A stretch of 64,000 bases of DNA from the NCBI GenBank assembly GCA_019722365.1, contig JADFUC010002431.1, positions 930,001 through 994,000 of the forward strand. The letters are read 5' to 3'. The position numbers and the translations under genes are program-made. Source of the stretch: Lithospermum erythrorhizon. Lineage: Eukaryota > Streptophyta > Magnoliopsida > Boraginales > Boraginaceae. Numbering within the stretch: position 1 is the first letter of the stretch; each line of letters starts with the position of its first letter. Under the pieces are notes generated by a model that worked only from the letters and a program-made list of their open reading frames with translations, made no database searches and was not told the origin of the DNA. Below are positions 36,680-47,825 of the stretch, piece after piece.

Positions 36680-37550
36680 TGGTCTTTGAGCAGCGATTTG
36701 GCAAAAGTCGATTACCGATTAAGTACGTAAGCAGGCGAATCGAACCGAATATCGGAAGGTTCGAGGCGCTTCGGCTCGATGATTTCAGTTCGTTCGATTC
36801 GGCTGAATCGCCCAGATATCAAAATGGCTTCGGCTCGAGTTCGAAGCCCAAATTAAGGGTTAAGGTTCGATTCGGTTCGGTTCGAAATCGCCGAATGGTT
36901 CGAAAAAGCTCCATTAGTGAATGTCAAAATCGAAAAACAATTGAACCAAAAACACATAAAACTGAAACAATTGAAACAAAAACACCAAAAATGTAATCCC
37001 AAATCAAAACCTAATTAAAAATACTAATACAAATCCCAAAATCAAACCATGAAATTGAAATAATAATTTAAACTTTTGAATTCTTCATGCATCTAATTAA
37101 AATCCCAATTTAAACCTCTAAATTCTTCATGTATCTTCAATTCTAGGACTTGCTTCAATTTTTGCAAACAAATCTTCAATGAAACTGGAACTTGCTTCGA
37201 TCTTTAATTCATGATAATTGTGGAAGGAGGGGGAAAAAGAAGGAGAAATTGAGTTATGTAACCGGAGGGAGGGCCGGGGAGGGGGCAGCGAAGGGGAGGT
37301 CTGATTACATATTTTCAAAAGAAGGAAATGAGTGATGGATGGGTTGGTGGTGAGATGTTATCTTGAGGCGAATAGGATATTGTATTAATGGACAATAATC
37401 TGTGAATGAAACTTTTTTGACAGTTTGAGCTCGGCTCGGAGAATAACACATTTTAAGGCTCGGTTCTACGGTTGAACCTCCGAGCCGAACATCTAACCGA
37501 ACGATTTCGAATCGAATACTCCGAATCGAACCGAACATTTCAGCCTTAAA
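36680..37550. mobile_element. Second TTCGG-ended element, probably non-autonomous
   Basis: The left part has TTCGATTCGGTTCGGTTCG (near 36868). The right end (about 37476-37545) has the opposed form with CGAATCGAACCGAAC. The interior carries short frames (36598-36996 +, 37127-37538 -) of low complexity without a recognised transposase. It abuts the 3' side of the purine-permease gene. Confidence 0.4.
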
Positions 37551-37895
37551 TCAAATATGCTTTAACAAATGGACTTCTATCTGACACTCTTTATCACTTA
37601 TCGTATATTCTAAATTTTCGTTTCTGGATTAAGTTTACAAAATTATAATTATACGGTTGTGGCATGAATAACTATGTCCCCCTCTCCCCTCCTTAATTAG
37701 ACAGAACAAGAAACAGAGACCAAAAAATCCACCAAATCTCGAAGAAGGATACACGGTTATTGTTACACGCACAAAACATAAATTAACTAGAGGAATCAAG
37801 CTAGGCGCCATACATATAGAGACCTAGTGGTCCTCTAAGGCCTTAACCTTCTTGTAAAAGGGTCAATAATATTTCTCCCAAAAAAAAAAGCTTCA

Positions 37896-39236
37896 TTATT
37901 GTGTAGCATGCATGTGCTTCTCAATAGGCAGTGTATGTTCTTCATCTAAAGACTTGTCAAAATTTGCCACTTGAAGGGTTCCTACTTGAGGGGTTCGCTT
38001 CAGTTTATTATTATGATCATTGATCTCTCCATAGACATAAGAAACAAATCCCCAAATTGAGAGTACTAGGGAGACCCCCTTTTGAGCTTGGAACTTTTCA
38101 TGAAAGAATATGACTGCCAACACTTCTGTAATTGGGATCGATACTGCTGATAAAATTCCGAGGAAGAGAGATGAAGCACAGAATATAACCCCATTTATTC
38201 CCAAGAGCATGCATTGCCAGGCAATGGCATCACCTACCAAAACCATGTAATAAATTACTTGTCCAAGTTCATATTCTCTTGCTTCCCTTCCAATTGCCTA
38301 CAAAATAACATTATGATAAAGTTTAATGTAACTTTTGTAGACTTAAACATGATACGAAGATAATAATTACATAAATGATTCGGAAAATTTGATAAAAGAC
38401 GAAACTTAATTTATGGAGTTTATATTGATGAAATATCTAGTCGGGCTTTGATTTGAAGTTCTTTATAAGTGGAAAGTATAGGGCATGGCAATTGGGAAAA
38501 GCATATATAAAAGTAGAATGGGTACCTTAAAATCATTGTTGACTAGCATTCCAACTGTACTAAAAGCAGTAGCAATAAGACACATGACAAAGTCAAACTC
38601 CATTGCCAAGGTATAAGTCAAGGTCTGATGTGATTTCTTGTAAGCTAACTCCATCAATGGAGTAACAAGGCCATTTAGAACAGCAGCCAAACCCATGATC
38701 ATAAACCCGATAAGATACTCCTTTTTGGACTCCCCTTTTGGCCTATCAGTGCTGGCATTGAATGCCAACACTGCGGCTCCTACAGTCAACAACACGATGG
38801 AATTGATTGTGTAGGGTGTCAGCTTTTGCTTTACAAGAATAAATGCGAATCCAGCTGTGAACGCGAGCTGGCATGCAAAAATAAGAGACCCGGTAGATAC
38901 CGGGAGTTTCGAAGAGCCGTAACTATACAAGTAATCAATAGCCCCAAAGATGAGCCCAATGATGGAAGCAGAAATAAAAAGAAAGGGCTTCATCAAGATG
39001 ATTTTGGCATTGAAGCCTTGACTTTTTCTACGTTTCAAGTAGGAAATGAAGAGGGGGATGAGGATAATTGGGCAAGCTGTTGTTTGTAACCAACTTGCGA
39101 GCCATATTCTACTTCCTCCATGTATGAAGTAGAGACGAGTGATTAAACTGCCGACGCAACCACCGGCTAGGAGGAGAAATGAGCTCAAGAAGAGGAAGAA
39201 TTTTATCAATGGAATGTTGCTACGATTGTTTTCCAT
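37896..39236 (-). CDS. Purine permease-type (PUP/EamA) transporter, two exons
   Basis: Exon 1 is 39236-38526, the intron 38525-38298 (GT...AG on the minus strand), and exon 2 38297-37896. The join is in phase and gives 370 residues, the usual length of plant purine permeases. These are plasma-membrane or tonoplast H+-coupled importers of purines, cytokinins and some alkaloids, in the drug/metabolite transporter superfamily. Family motifs visible are GGSRIWLASWLQTTACPIIL near residue 40, YLYSYGSSKLPVSTGSLIFA around residues 100-120, and LNGLVTPLMELAY near 190. Exon 2 starts AIGREAREYELG and contains WQCMLLGINGVIF and EVLAVIFFHEKFQAQKG. About ten hydrophobic segments are spread across both exons. 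A TATA-like box lies about 50 bases before the ATG. The substrate cannot be read from sequence. No lesion is seen. Confidence 0.93.
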
Positions 39237-39284
39237 TTTAATTTGTATCTTTTGATGGATCGAAAATGAGTATGGTTGTATACG

Positions 39285-39293
39285 TATTTATAG
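39285..39293 (-). promoter_or_regulatory. TATA box of the purine-permease gene
   Basis: CTATAAATA on the minus strand, about 50 bases upstream of the ATG at 39236, in a position consistent with a short 5' leader. Confidence 0.6.
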
Positions 39294-40066
39294 TATGCAT
39301 GGCCAAGTGCTTGCATTGTGAGTAACATATTCAATACTCGCTGATATTTTATTTATTAAATCCCTAAACGTAAATTAAGAAAAATGAAAAGTAGTCGAAA
39401 AATATGTATTAAATATGGAATAATGATTGAAGCTATATTATTGGTTAATTTGATAATTTAATAATAAAATAATCAAAAATAGCATTGAAAATGTAAAAGC
39501 ATTAATTTTACATCTTAGAATGATAGAAATAAGCATGTCACGATTTTTGAATTAGGGCTAGTAAATATAAATGCGAAGAAAATAATATTATTATCCAAAT
39601 AAAATGATTGTTGGTTTGGTTGATCTAATATCATTCTTTTGGGTATATAGAAATGCACATTTGGTCTCAATAATAAATAACATTGTAAGATGTAACATAA
39701 ATGTCGGATGATCAAATAAGGTAAATTGGATTATCATATTATGTAGTTCAAGAAATCTTAAATTTGGTTTTCGTTAAACTTAATATATAATCTAAAGTCA
39801 ATCAACAATATTCTTATAAATGTGGGAGATAATTGCTGATTTTTGTAGTACATAAGTGGGTCGAGGTTGTCTTTTTGATGCAGCGTCTGAAAGTTGGCAA
39901 AATGGTATAGAAATTACAACAAAGTTGCAAATTGGTTCTCGAAATTACCTCAAAGTTACAAGTGGTCCCAGCGTTTTTAGCATTTAACGGTTCCGTCAGG
40001 TAGGGACAATTTGTACTTTTAATGTGAAATTCGAGGACATTACAACTTTACTGTTAACACCAATTC
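39294..40066. other. Promoter-side intergenic DNA
   Basis: AT-rich DNA upstream of the minus-strand transporter gene. At about 39895-40060 a phased sequence with AAGTTGCAAATTGGTTCTCG and AAGTTACAAGTGGTCCC looks like part of a repeat family. It directly abuts the LTR-like repeat that follows. Confidence 0.45.
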
Positions 40067-41128
40067 TGTTAGAATTCGAGTCCGGGTGGGTGTCAAGTAA
40101 TATAATGAATAGGCAGTATACCATGAATTCCAAATATACTAATTACTAGGTCTTTTTCTTTATCCTTAATTAACTAATAATCAAAGAGTAAATTTAAATC
40201 TAGGCTACTTAGCTAAATTGACTAAACAATTAAATTAGCTAATACTAAATGAATCTGAAAGTAATTGGATTGTACTTAATATTCGAGTATAATTAAAGGC
40301 CCCTTTTGTTCTATAGGATTCAATTTACCTAGTAGTTACTTATTAGTTAAGTAACAAAACGTTAAGCAATTGATATTATACCGGTTAACACGATTAAGTC
40401 TCTGAAATAGCCTCTACATGATAGCTTAAAATAGGAGATCTTCTTAGCAACGTATCTTTATTAAATTGCTGGCGTGGCATTCACGCATATCTCTATGGTA
40501 ATTGAAACATGTGTTCGATTATTAATTAAGTAAGTGACAAGCCTCTTTCTAGCAGTGTCCCTGACATGAGCGGCAATATTGATATCAAGATATTAAATAC
40601 AATTATGCACAATAATCGAAATTATGAAAGCGGAAATAAATTAACTCCAAAAGAAAATCAAATCATCCGATCGGCTTCATCGAGATTCACGACTAATAAT
40701 AAAATTAGTTCATAATAAAAGACATAAATAAATCGTAAATTAATGGCATTCATCCTTAACAATAAAAAATAACTTGAATTAAAAATATTCAATAAATTAA
40801 AAATGTCAGCTCGCCCGATAGTGCGCTAAACAAACTGACTTTGATGACTTCTCTTGGAATTCAGAATGTACTTTCTTTTACTCACAGCTTCTCCTCTTTT
40901 AGTGGGATTTAGTAACTTTAATAGTGATGGTAGAATCGCTGATAACGGATCGTGACTCATTATGACTCTTAGTGGGTGCTCATATCTTGATTAGTAGATT
41001 CCTTAGCTTTAACCGATAGCTGCTGGCTTCAGATAAGCAGCAAGTGCAAATTATATCGGATTAAGGTAAAAATAACGTCAGTATCGTAATTAGGGCCTCA
41101 AAGCAGTATATAATAAGCAGCTTGCTCA
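40067..41128 (+). repeat. ~1.1-kb LTR-like repeat, copy 2
   Basis: Direct counterpart of 26984-28063, about 13 kb away and in the same orientation, with shared landmarks along the full length. It begins TGTTAG and ends near CTCA. No internal retrotransposon genes accompany either copy, so both are best read as solo LTRs of one family. Confidence 0.75.
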
Positions 41129-42790
41129 ACCTTTTAGGATCGAAAAAGCAATCGTCGTTTTACGAGATCAAATCGTGATTATCTCTGAATGCTGCATGAT
41201 ATAATATAGGTGGTCGAATTTTGTTAAGAATGCATGGGATACCACCGTAACACAAATTATTTTTTGATGATAGATTTCTTACAATTGACAATCCACTTGC
41301 TTGTCTTATCTACAGTTAGATTTGTCTGTAATTTGTCATTGGTTCATTGAAGTATAATGATAGCTTAAATAGCGATTGAAAAAGCATTATCTAAGCCCAA
41401 CAACCAAGCGATGTCTAAGCGCAAAAATGTAGCTAGTATGTAGTGGTGTACATTAACATTGTTTTTATTTGTAGCTATAAAATCAATTGAATTATTTGAA
41501 GTTTTGAACCAGTAGTAGTAGGGGAAACCTAAAATTGAAAATGGAATATCATCTCCTTCGTTTTTTATTTATCGTTTATTTATTGTTTTACGTAATTTGC
41601 ACATATTAAAAGTGCATTAAAATATAAAATGTGATTATTTAAAACTATATTATTAGTTGATTGATAACTTCATAAGAAAAAATAGTCAAAAAGTATATTG
41701 AAAATATAAAAATTTAATTTTCTATACTAAAAATTAATGAATCATTATCAATGAAATAAAAAAATTAATTAATCTAGAACGAGAAATTAAAAAAAAACAG
41801 TATCAATGAATCAATTAATTATCGTCAGTGTCAGCGCGCGATCGAATCTTTAAGTAAAAAAAACAATAAAGCACTCATCTTTATACTCCGTATCTACCAA
41901 ATCAGCATCTTGTTGTTAACTAATTGATCATATCTTAACTTCAATTCATTAATTGTAGTGCATATTGATTTCTTATTATTTACTCCGTATTAACAACGAA
42001 AACTTATTTATTTAATTAATTGGTTTATGTTATTTAAGTTTGTTGTAGTCTATACTTAACGGTGGTGTATGTCACGCCCCGCTCCGTTCTGATTGCATAT
42101 ATAACTCAATCCCTATAACTCATGCATTGATAAAACTATAATTGGTTTGTGTTATTTATTTAATTAATTGGTTTGTGCTATTTAAGTTTTGTTGAGCGCG
42201 TCACCGGTGGATATCGGTCGGCCCAGCAGTATAGCACTGCTTGGCATCGGCGTGGATTAAATCCTATGGCATATATGTAGCCATTCTTGAATCGAAATCG
42301 TCTTCGGTGATGAGATTTACTGGCTATCTTTAGTATTTGTGTATGGGGTAGCTCACCGGACCCGTCAGAGGCACATCTGGGATAACTCCATTGGTGATGG
42401 GTACTTAGTCTTGAGCGCCTCACGTTGGCTGTCGACGTGTGAATTGATAAACTATAATATGACCATGTATTAATAATACTTAAGTGATTTTTATATTTAA
42501 TACTTTATATTAAAATATTGTATACAAAATTTTATTTTTTTGCCCTTCATAATTAGATTATAGTTTAAGAAGCGAATTAAAACTTTATATGAATAAAAAT
42601 ATAGAGATAATAAAAAAGTATCACTAATGCTCAAAACAATGGAATATTTTGAGACACAACTTTTACTCTAAATACTTATATTGACAAGGAAACAATGCTA
42701 ACTTTTAAAAAATAACCCATAAAAATTTAAAATTAAATAATTCTTTTAAAAATTGAGAAGCAGTATTACCATGCATGTTAGTATATCATT
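41129..42790. other. Intergenic DNA with short direct repeats
   Basis: TTTAATTAATTGGTTTNTG followed by a TATTTAAGTTT-like block occurs near 42015 and again near 42160, about 150 bases apart. TGTCACGCCCCG at about 42070 resembles the start of some plant gypsy LTRs, but no LTR partner was found. TACTCCGTAT occurs near 41884 and 41981. No gene is seen. Confidence 0.45.
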
Positions 42791-42792
42791 TA

Positions 42793-43002
42793 CTCCCTTC
42801 AATCCAAAATAATTGACTTTTTCACATATCGAGGTAAATTTTTAATCTTCAATTATATTATTAAATAAATTAATATTGAAAAGTATTTTAAAGCAATTCA
42901 ATTATATAAATTTATATTTTTAAAATAATTAATAATTAATAATTAATGGTCGAAAATTCAAATTTGAAAAAATCAACGTCAATTATTTTGGATTGGAAGG
43001 CC
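42793..43002. mobile_element. Stowaway-like MITE
   Basis: Terminal inverted repeats CCAAAATAATTGAC (with CTCCCTTCAAT outside) and GTCAATTATTTTGG (with ATTGGAAGG outside) bound about 210 bases of AT-rich non-coding DNA. The left end directly follows TA, the Stowaway target. The CTCCCTTCAATCC terminus is a close variant of the common plant CTCCCTCCGTCC terminus. The right target base pair is degraded. Confidence 0.85.
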
Positions 43003-43570
43003 CAATCAATATTTAATCATCTAAATTTAAAATAAATGATTTTTCCGAAATGGAATAGGGAACATATATGGATATAGATCAAATCAAAAATTATACTTGA
43101 ACTCTTTTCGAGGATTTTAATAATGTTGTTCGAATGATTGTTGAAACTATAATGGCCTCCATAAAGTAAAGATGCTCCATAGGTCAGAGTAAAATATGCA
43201 AATTCGACTACAAAGCTTAAGCCTTAAATTTCGACCATTAAATTTAGCTCTATTTAATAATGGCAACTTCTATGGCTCTCGATAATTTTGCAGAGTATTA
43301 TTGTAAAGAACTACTCGATAGTGTTCACTATCTATATTTTACGGAGTATTTATTTCACCATGTGGATCATGACATCGCTAATAAATAATATTATGGGGTG
43401 CAGAATAATAAATTAAAGTAAATGAGAATCCACTCATTTTTGTATTTACTTGCTACATTTCATTTAAAAAATTACCTTCATGTTTAAAAATTGGAATAAA
43501 TTTAAAATTGATAAAGTGTTCGTTTAAAAAATTCAAAATAATCTTGTGGGTTGAAATCTTCATGTATTAA

Positions 43571-43805
43571 TCTTTAAATAATCTTTTCAATTATTAAAGC
43601 AACGAATAATCTTGTAAACCGGCAAATATACTTTCATCTTTAAAAAATGTCCAGTTTACCTTTTCAATTATTAAAAGCAACGAATAATCTTGTAGACGAG
43701 TTGAGATTTTATTAATTATTTTTATCTTTAAAAAATGTCCGGTGTACCTTTTCAATTATTAAAAGTAACGAATAATCTTGTGGACAGTTGAATTTTATTA
43801 ATTAT
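43571..43805. repeat. Three tandem units of ~80-95 bp
   Basis: Each unit contains CTTTTCAATTATTAAA followed by GTAACGAATAATCTTGT or its near match; the later two add CTTTAAAAAATGTCC and ATTTTATTAATTATTTTTA. The array lies immediately next to the LTR-like repeat that starts near 43820. Confidence 0.8.
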
Positions 43806-43819
43806 TTTTAATTCAATTC

Positions 43820-45205
43820 AATTTATTTGTATTAATTAAAATAATTAAGTAAAAATCAATCACACAATTAAATGTATCGATTAGGACTTCGTCGAGCACT
43901 CCAATTAAAATGGAGTACCCCGTGTAAGGGTTCGATATTTTAGCCACATGAAAATTATGTTTATGTTAAATTAAAACCTAATTAAGCATCTCGTGTGATA
44001 ATGTGGCATTAAAATGTGTTCAAGAAATTACGTGATTAAAATAATAAAATGAAGGAAAAAATCGGAATAAGCAGTTTTACGGATGAAATAAAGCTTAAAA
44101 TGATGGCTCGATGAAAAATAAGGTATGAAAACTAGGGTAAGCTTTACCCGTTGAAAATGAAAAGCAAGGCGGTGAAGCACTTTTACTTGCCGCATCCTCC
44201 AAAAAAATGGGCCGACATTTTGATTAAAAAATATATTATTTTAATATATTATTTAAATCGATCAATTAGAAGAAAATTCGATAGCCTATAAATATCCATA
44301 TCTCAACCAATTCAAATAATACCTCCACAATAAAAAAAAATACAATAAAAATCTCCGAGATAATTTAAATAAAAACATTTCTGCGTGTATTTCTTTATGA
44401 AAACAAGATTGTTAACTTCAAGGAGAAAACCCATGCTTTCTTAAATCTTTAACTTCACTTTCTGGTGCTAGAATTGAGGCGAGTAGAAGAAACGTAAAAT
44501 CTTCAACTCCATACCCAAAAATAAATCTGATAAGAGCGAGGTTGAATTATTATACAAGCGATTAATTTCAAAATCAACAACCAAAACTAATGAGAATTTG
44601 ATCATTAGGTCTCGTAAATCAAATTCTCTGAGGAGTAAGCCCTTGAAATGCCCATAATGCTAAATCATAGAGGCGAGGATATAAGTTGCATAGTCTCTAC
44701 ACCTATCAAGAAACACGCGGGCTAATTTCAGACGCCCTCTTGCATTAACAAGCATAGCTATCCACAGGATGGCGTCTAAAAAGTGGGAGTAATTTCTTGG
44801 CACCGGACTTCGGTCCCCAGGCTGTCTTGGGGATCAAGCTATTAAGGCACTTGACTATCTGGCGTAACCAGCGAATCAGTCTAGTCTGAGGGCCAAGTCT
44901 AAAGACCAAGATTAGAATCGGATAGCGGTACGGACTTATTTGCTAAGGCTCACCAGGCTTCGGACCATATCCAAGTCAAAGACCAGAGTATGAACTAAGT
45001 CTTACATCGATCTAGATCACCTTGGTCGGACTCTATCTAGCTTAGGATGGAGTACCAACGGTCCAGAAAGCACAAATTCAAATGCAGCTCGAATCATCTC
45101 TTGGTCCGGAACCACCAATCCGGCCCATAATAGGCGCCTAAATCAAGTCAATCCCAAATCAAGTTCAGAGGCTACATCAAATCGAATCCGACATTTTAAG
45201 TAGTG
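43820..45205 (+). repeat. ~1.4-kb LTR-like repeat, copy 1
   Basis: Aligns with 52800-53995 in the same direction: ATCGATTAGG and CCTCCAATTAAA-type block near the start, GATAATGTGGCATTAAA, a CATAGTCTCTAC/CGTAGTCCTTA block, CCAGGCT.TCT, and GCGCCTAAATCAAGTC near the end. A TATA-like box (CTATAAATA) lies at about 44286. No coding domain. Probably a solo LTR or part of a non-autonomous element. Confidence 0.65.
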
Positions 45206-46072
45206 ACTATTCGGCACTTAGAAAACAATGGTGATGGTGAATTTTTAATGCGTGATAAATATTTTTATATAAGATAGATTTAAAGTATTTTATTGTATTA
45301 TATTAGATGTAGCATCATAAATAATAAAATCTTTCTAGTAGTTACAAATCTTAAAGTTTTTATATATAGATGCACACAACTTTAATTGATTTTAGTTTAT
45401 ATATTATGTTAATAGTGAAAAATATTGAAATTATTATAGTTTAATATATTTTCATAAAATTTATATTATATATTAAAAACGAACTTGAGTTCAAAATGGA
45501 GTTAATTAATAAAAGTAAATTATCTATATATTGTGAGATCATAGCCAACTTCCTTTATTAACATGGGTGACATAACAATTTAATAAATACTCATCATAAA
45601 AAATAGGGCGAATGGTACCAGAGATCACTCACGTTTGTTAAAAATCTCGTTCGATTAGCGTGCTAACTATGTTGTTTTCGATCACCGGCGTTCCTTGTAA
45701 GCAAAATTGGTCATTCAAATCGATTTTTAAGCTTTTTATTGAGTTTTCGATGTTTAAAAGATATTTTTCTCATTTGCTAAAACTAATAAATAAAAATAAA
45801 TCAACACCCATACTTATCATCTTTCCCCCAGACCACCCATTACTTTATACTACTTGCTTGCGGAAAACGCTACGCTAAGCGATTAACGTTAATAAACTTC
45901 AACCCCCTCTGCATGTTTGCATTACTTTAACCCTTTGACTGAGCCACCCCACCTCGCAATGCATTGTGCAAAAGTTTGATAGATACGAGGCACTTTTATT
46001 GAATCAACAAAATCCATGAAGATCTTAAGAAACCAAAACAAACGAACATGATCTAATTTTGGTAGTTTAGTT
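45206..46072. other. Intergenic DNA, no gene seen
   Basis: AT-rich to about 45.6 kb. At 45605-45970, GGGCGAATGGTACCAGAGATC-like sequence resembles the terminal text of an old repeat. The frame at 45660-45878 has no recognised domain. Confidence 0.45.
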
Positions 46073-47825
46073 GAGGAAATTGCATTTGTGGTCACAGTAA
46101 ATTAACAGCTGATGAATTAGATTTGGTCCCGATAAGTGACAACATTCTGATTAGTACCCGGTAATTGTCTTTTAATCCCTATTTAAGTCTAAAATATTAA
46201 TTACATTAACAAGTAATGTTTATAGTTTGGGGTGTCGATTTAGGTGATATATAATTTTGAAGGCGGCTTTAGAGGTTAAAATGTAATTATGAATAAGGAA
46301 ATTGCATCTCAAAGTCCCCGATAAGTGTGGCGATGGTGGCGATTTTGGTCCCGATAAGTGATCTTTGTGCCGATTAATCGATAATTATCTTTTTTGATCG
46401 CATTAGTCCCTAAATGTAATTCCGTTAACAAAGTAAGCGTTTATAACGTTTACAGATTAATTTGGAATATATAATTTTGAAGACCTTTTGGGGTTAAATG
46501 TAGTATGAATACTTTTGGACTTTTTGATATTTTTCCCTCAAATATAAAACTTTTCCCCATAAGGTCGGTGAAAGGTTTTCCTGAGTATATATTCTAAATG
46601 AAAACCTTTAAAGAAAATGATTACTATTATGGAAGATATAATTTTTTCTAGGATGACAACTAAAAAATCAGAAGGGAGTACTCGTATATTATAAATTAGA
46701 AAAAATAAATTGACGTTATTTGTCGTACTTAGACAACTAAGTTGACAATTTTATCGTCTACTACATTTTAGAAAATAACTTACAAATTAGAACATCATAT
46801 TATTGCTTTTAAAATGTATAAGAAAAACAAGCAGTCGACAAACAAATTTACCGAGAAATGAAGATCAAAGATATCTTAGCAATTTAAAAAAACATGCGTG
46901 ATAGTGTAACCAATTATTGTATCATTGACAAAGTAAAAAACAGTGATGCGTTGATCATTATCGTGCATGTGGTTTTGTAAATTCATTGCTTCTAAGATCT
47001 GACATATTTCGCGGATGTTTAACATGTTGAAAATCATCCAAGTCTTTGGACTCTTTGATGTTAGTCTAATAATAAACAGTCAGTCAAAATTTATTTGTAA
47101 ATGATTTATTTAAAATTTGCGTACCGTACTGCTAATATTCTAAAAATGTCACCGTCTTGGGGATGAGAATGATCGCAAAATTCTGAGAAGATCGATTTAA
47201 ACAAGCGTATCATCAATCTGGTATCAAAAAATTGGTCTTTATTATTTGATTATTTCAATTTATGATTGTATGCTGCTCGTGACCGATTAAGTAGTAGATA
47301 AGGCGTCACGTGGCGATACATCTAAAAAGAAATCCAATGGGAATTACTAATATTTATCATTCCGAAATCCGTCACGAGCTTTATTAGATTTGGTGGGGCG
47401 GGGAAAAAAGTCGTGATATTTGGAGGAAAAACATCAAAAAAAGTCAAAAATATTCATAAAATTACATTTTAACTTAGTTTCAAATTATTCTCCTTTTCAA
47501 AATTGACCCCAGCGTTATAAGCATTCTTTGTTAGATTAATATTTTAGGGACCAAATGCGATCAAAAAAGACAATTCTTTAACGATGTCGTTCTTGGGGCA
47601 AAATCTGCCGTCATCTACTGGGACCACGAGATCAATTTCTGTCCTCGATACGGCCCAGCAAATCTTATATTCTCACCCCAAAATATTGCATTCCATAAGA
47701 TATGATGAGATTAATATTTTAGGGAGGCTAATGCGATAAAGACAATTACTAAAACTAATACAGCGGTCAACTTCTTTGAGGCCAATCACTACCGTCATCC
47801 TTCTTCTTCACAGTGCAATTCTCTG
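46073..47825. mobile_element. Foldback-type element with tandemly duplicated arms
   Basis: The left arm holds two tandem units of about 220 bases (from 46073 and 46295), each with GGAAATTGCAT, GGTCCCGATAAGTGA and a CATTAGTCCCTAAATGTAAT-like block. The right arm (47398-47825) holds the same units inverted: TAATATTTTAGGGACCAAAT near 47537 and again TTAATATTTTAGGGAGGCTAAT near 47711. Homology between the arms extends inward to a CAAATAT..ACTTTTCCCC-type block near 46550 and 47400. About 840 bases of non-coding DNA separate them. The long, internally repeated inverted arms are the hallmark of foldback elements. No transposase is present. Confidence 0.75.
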
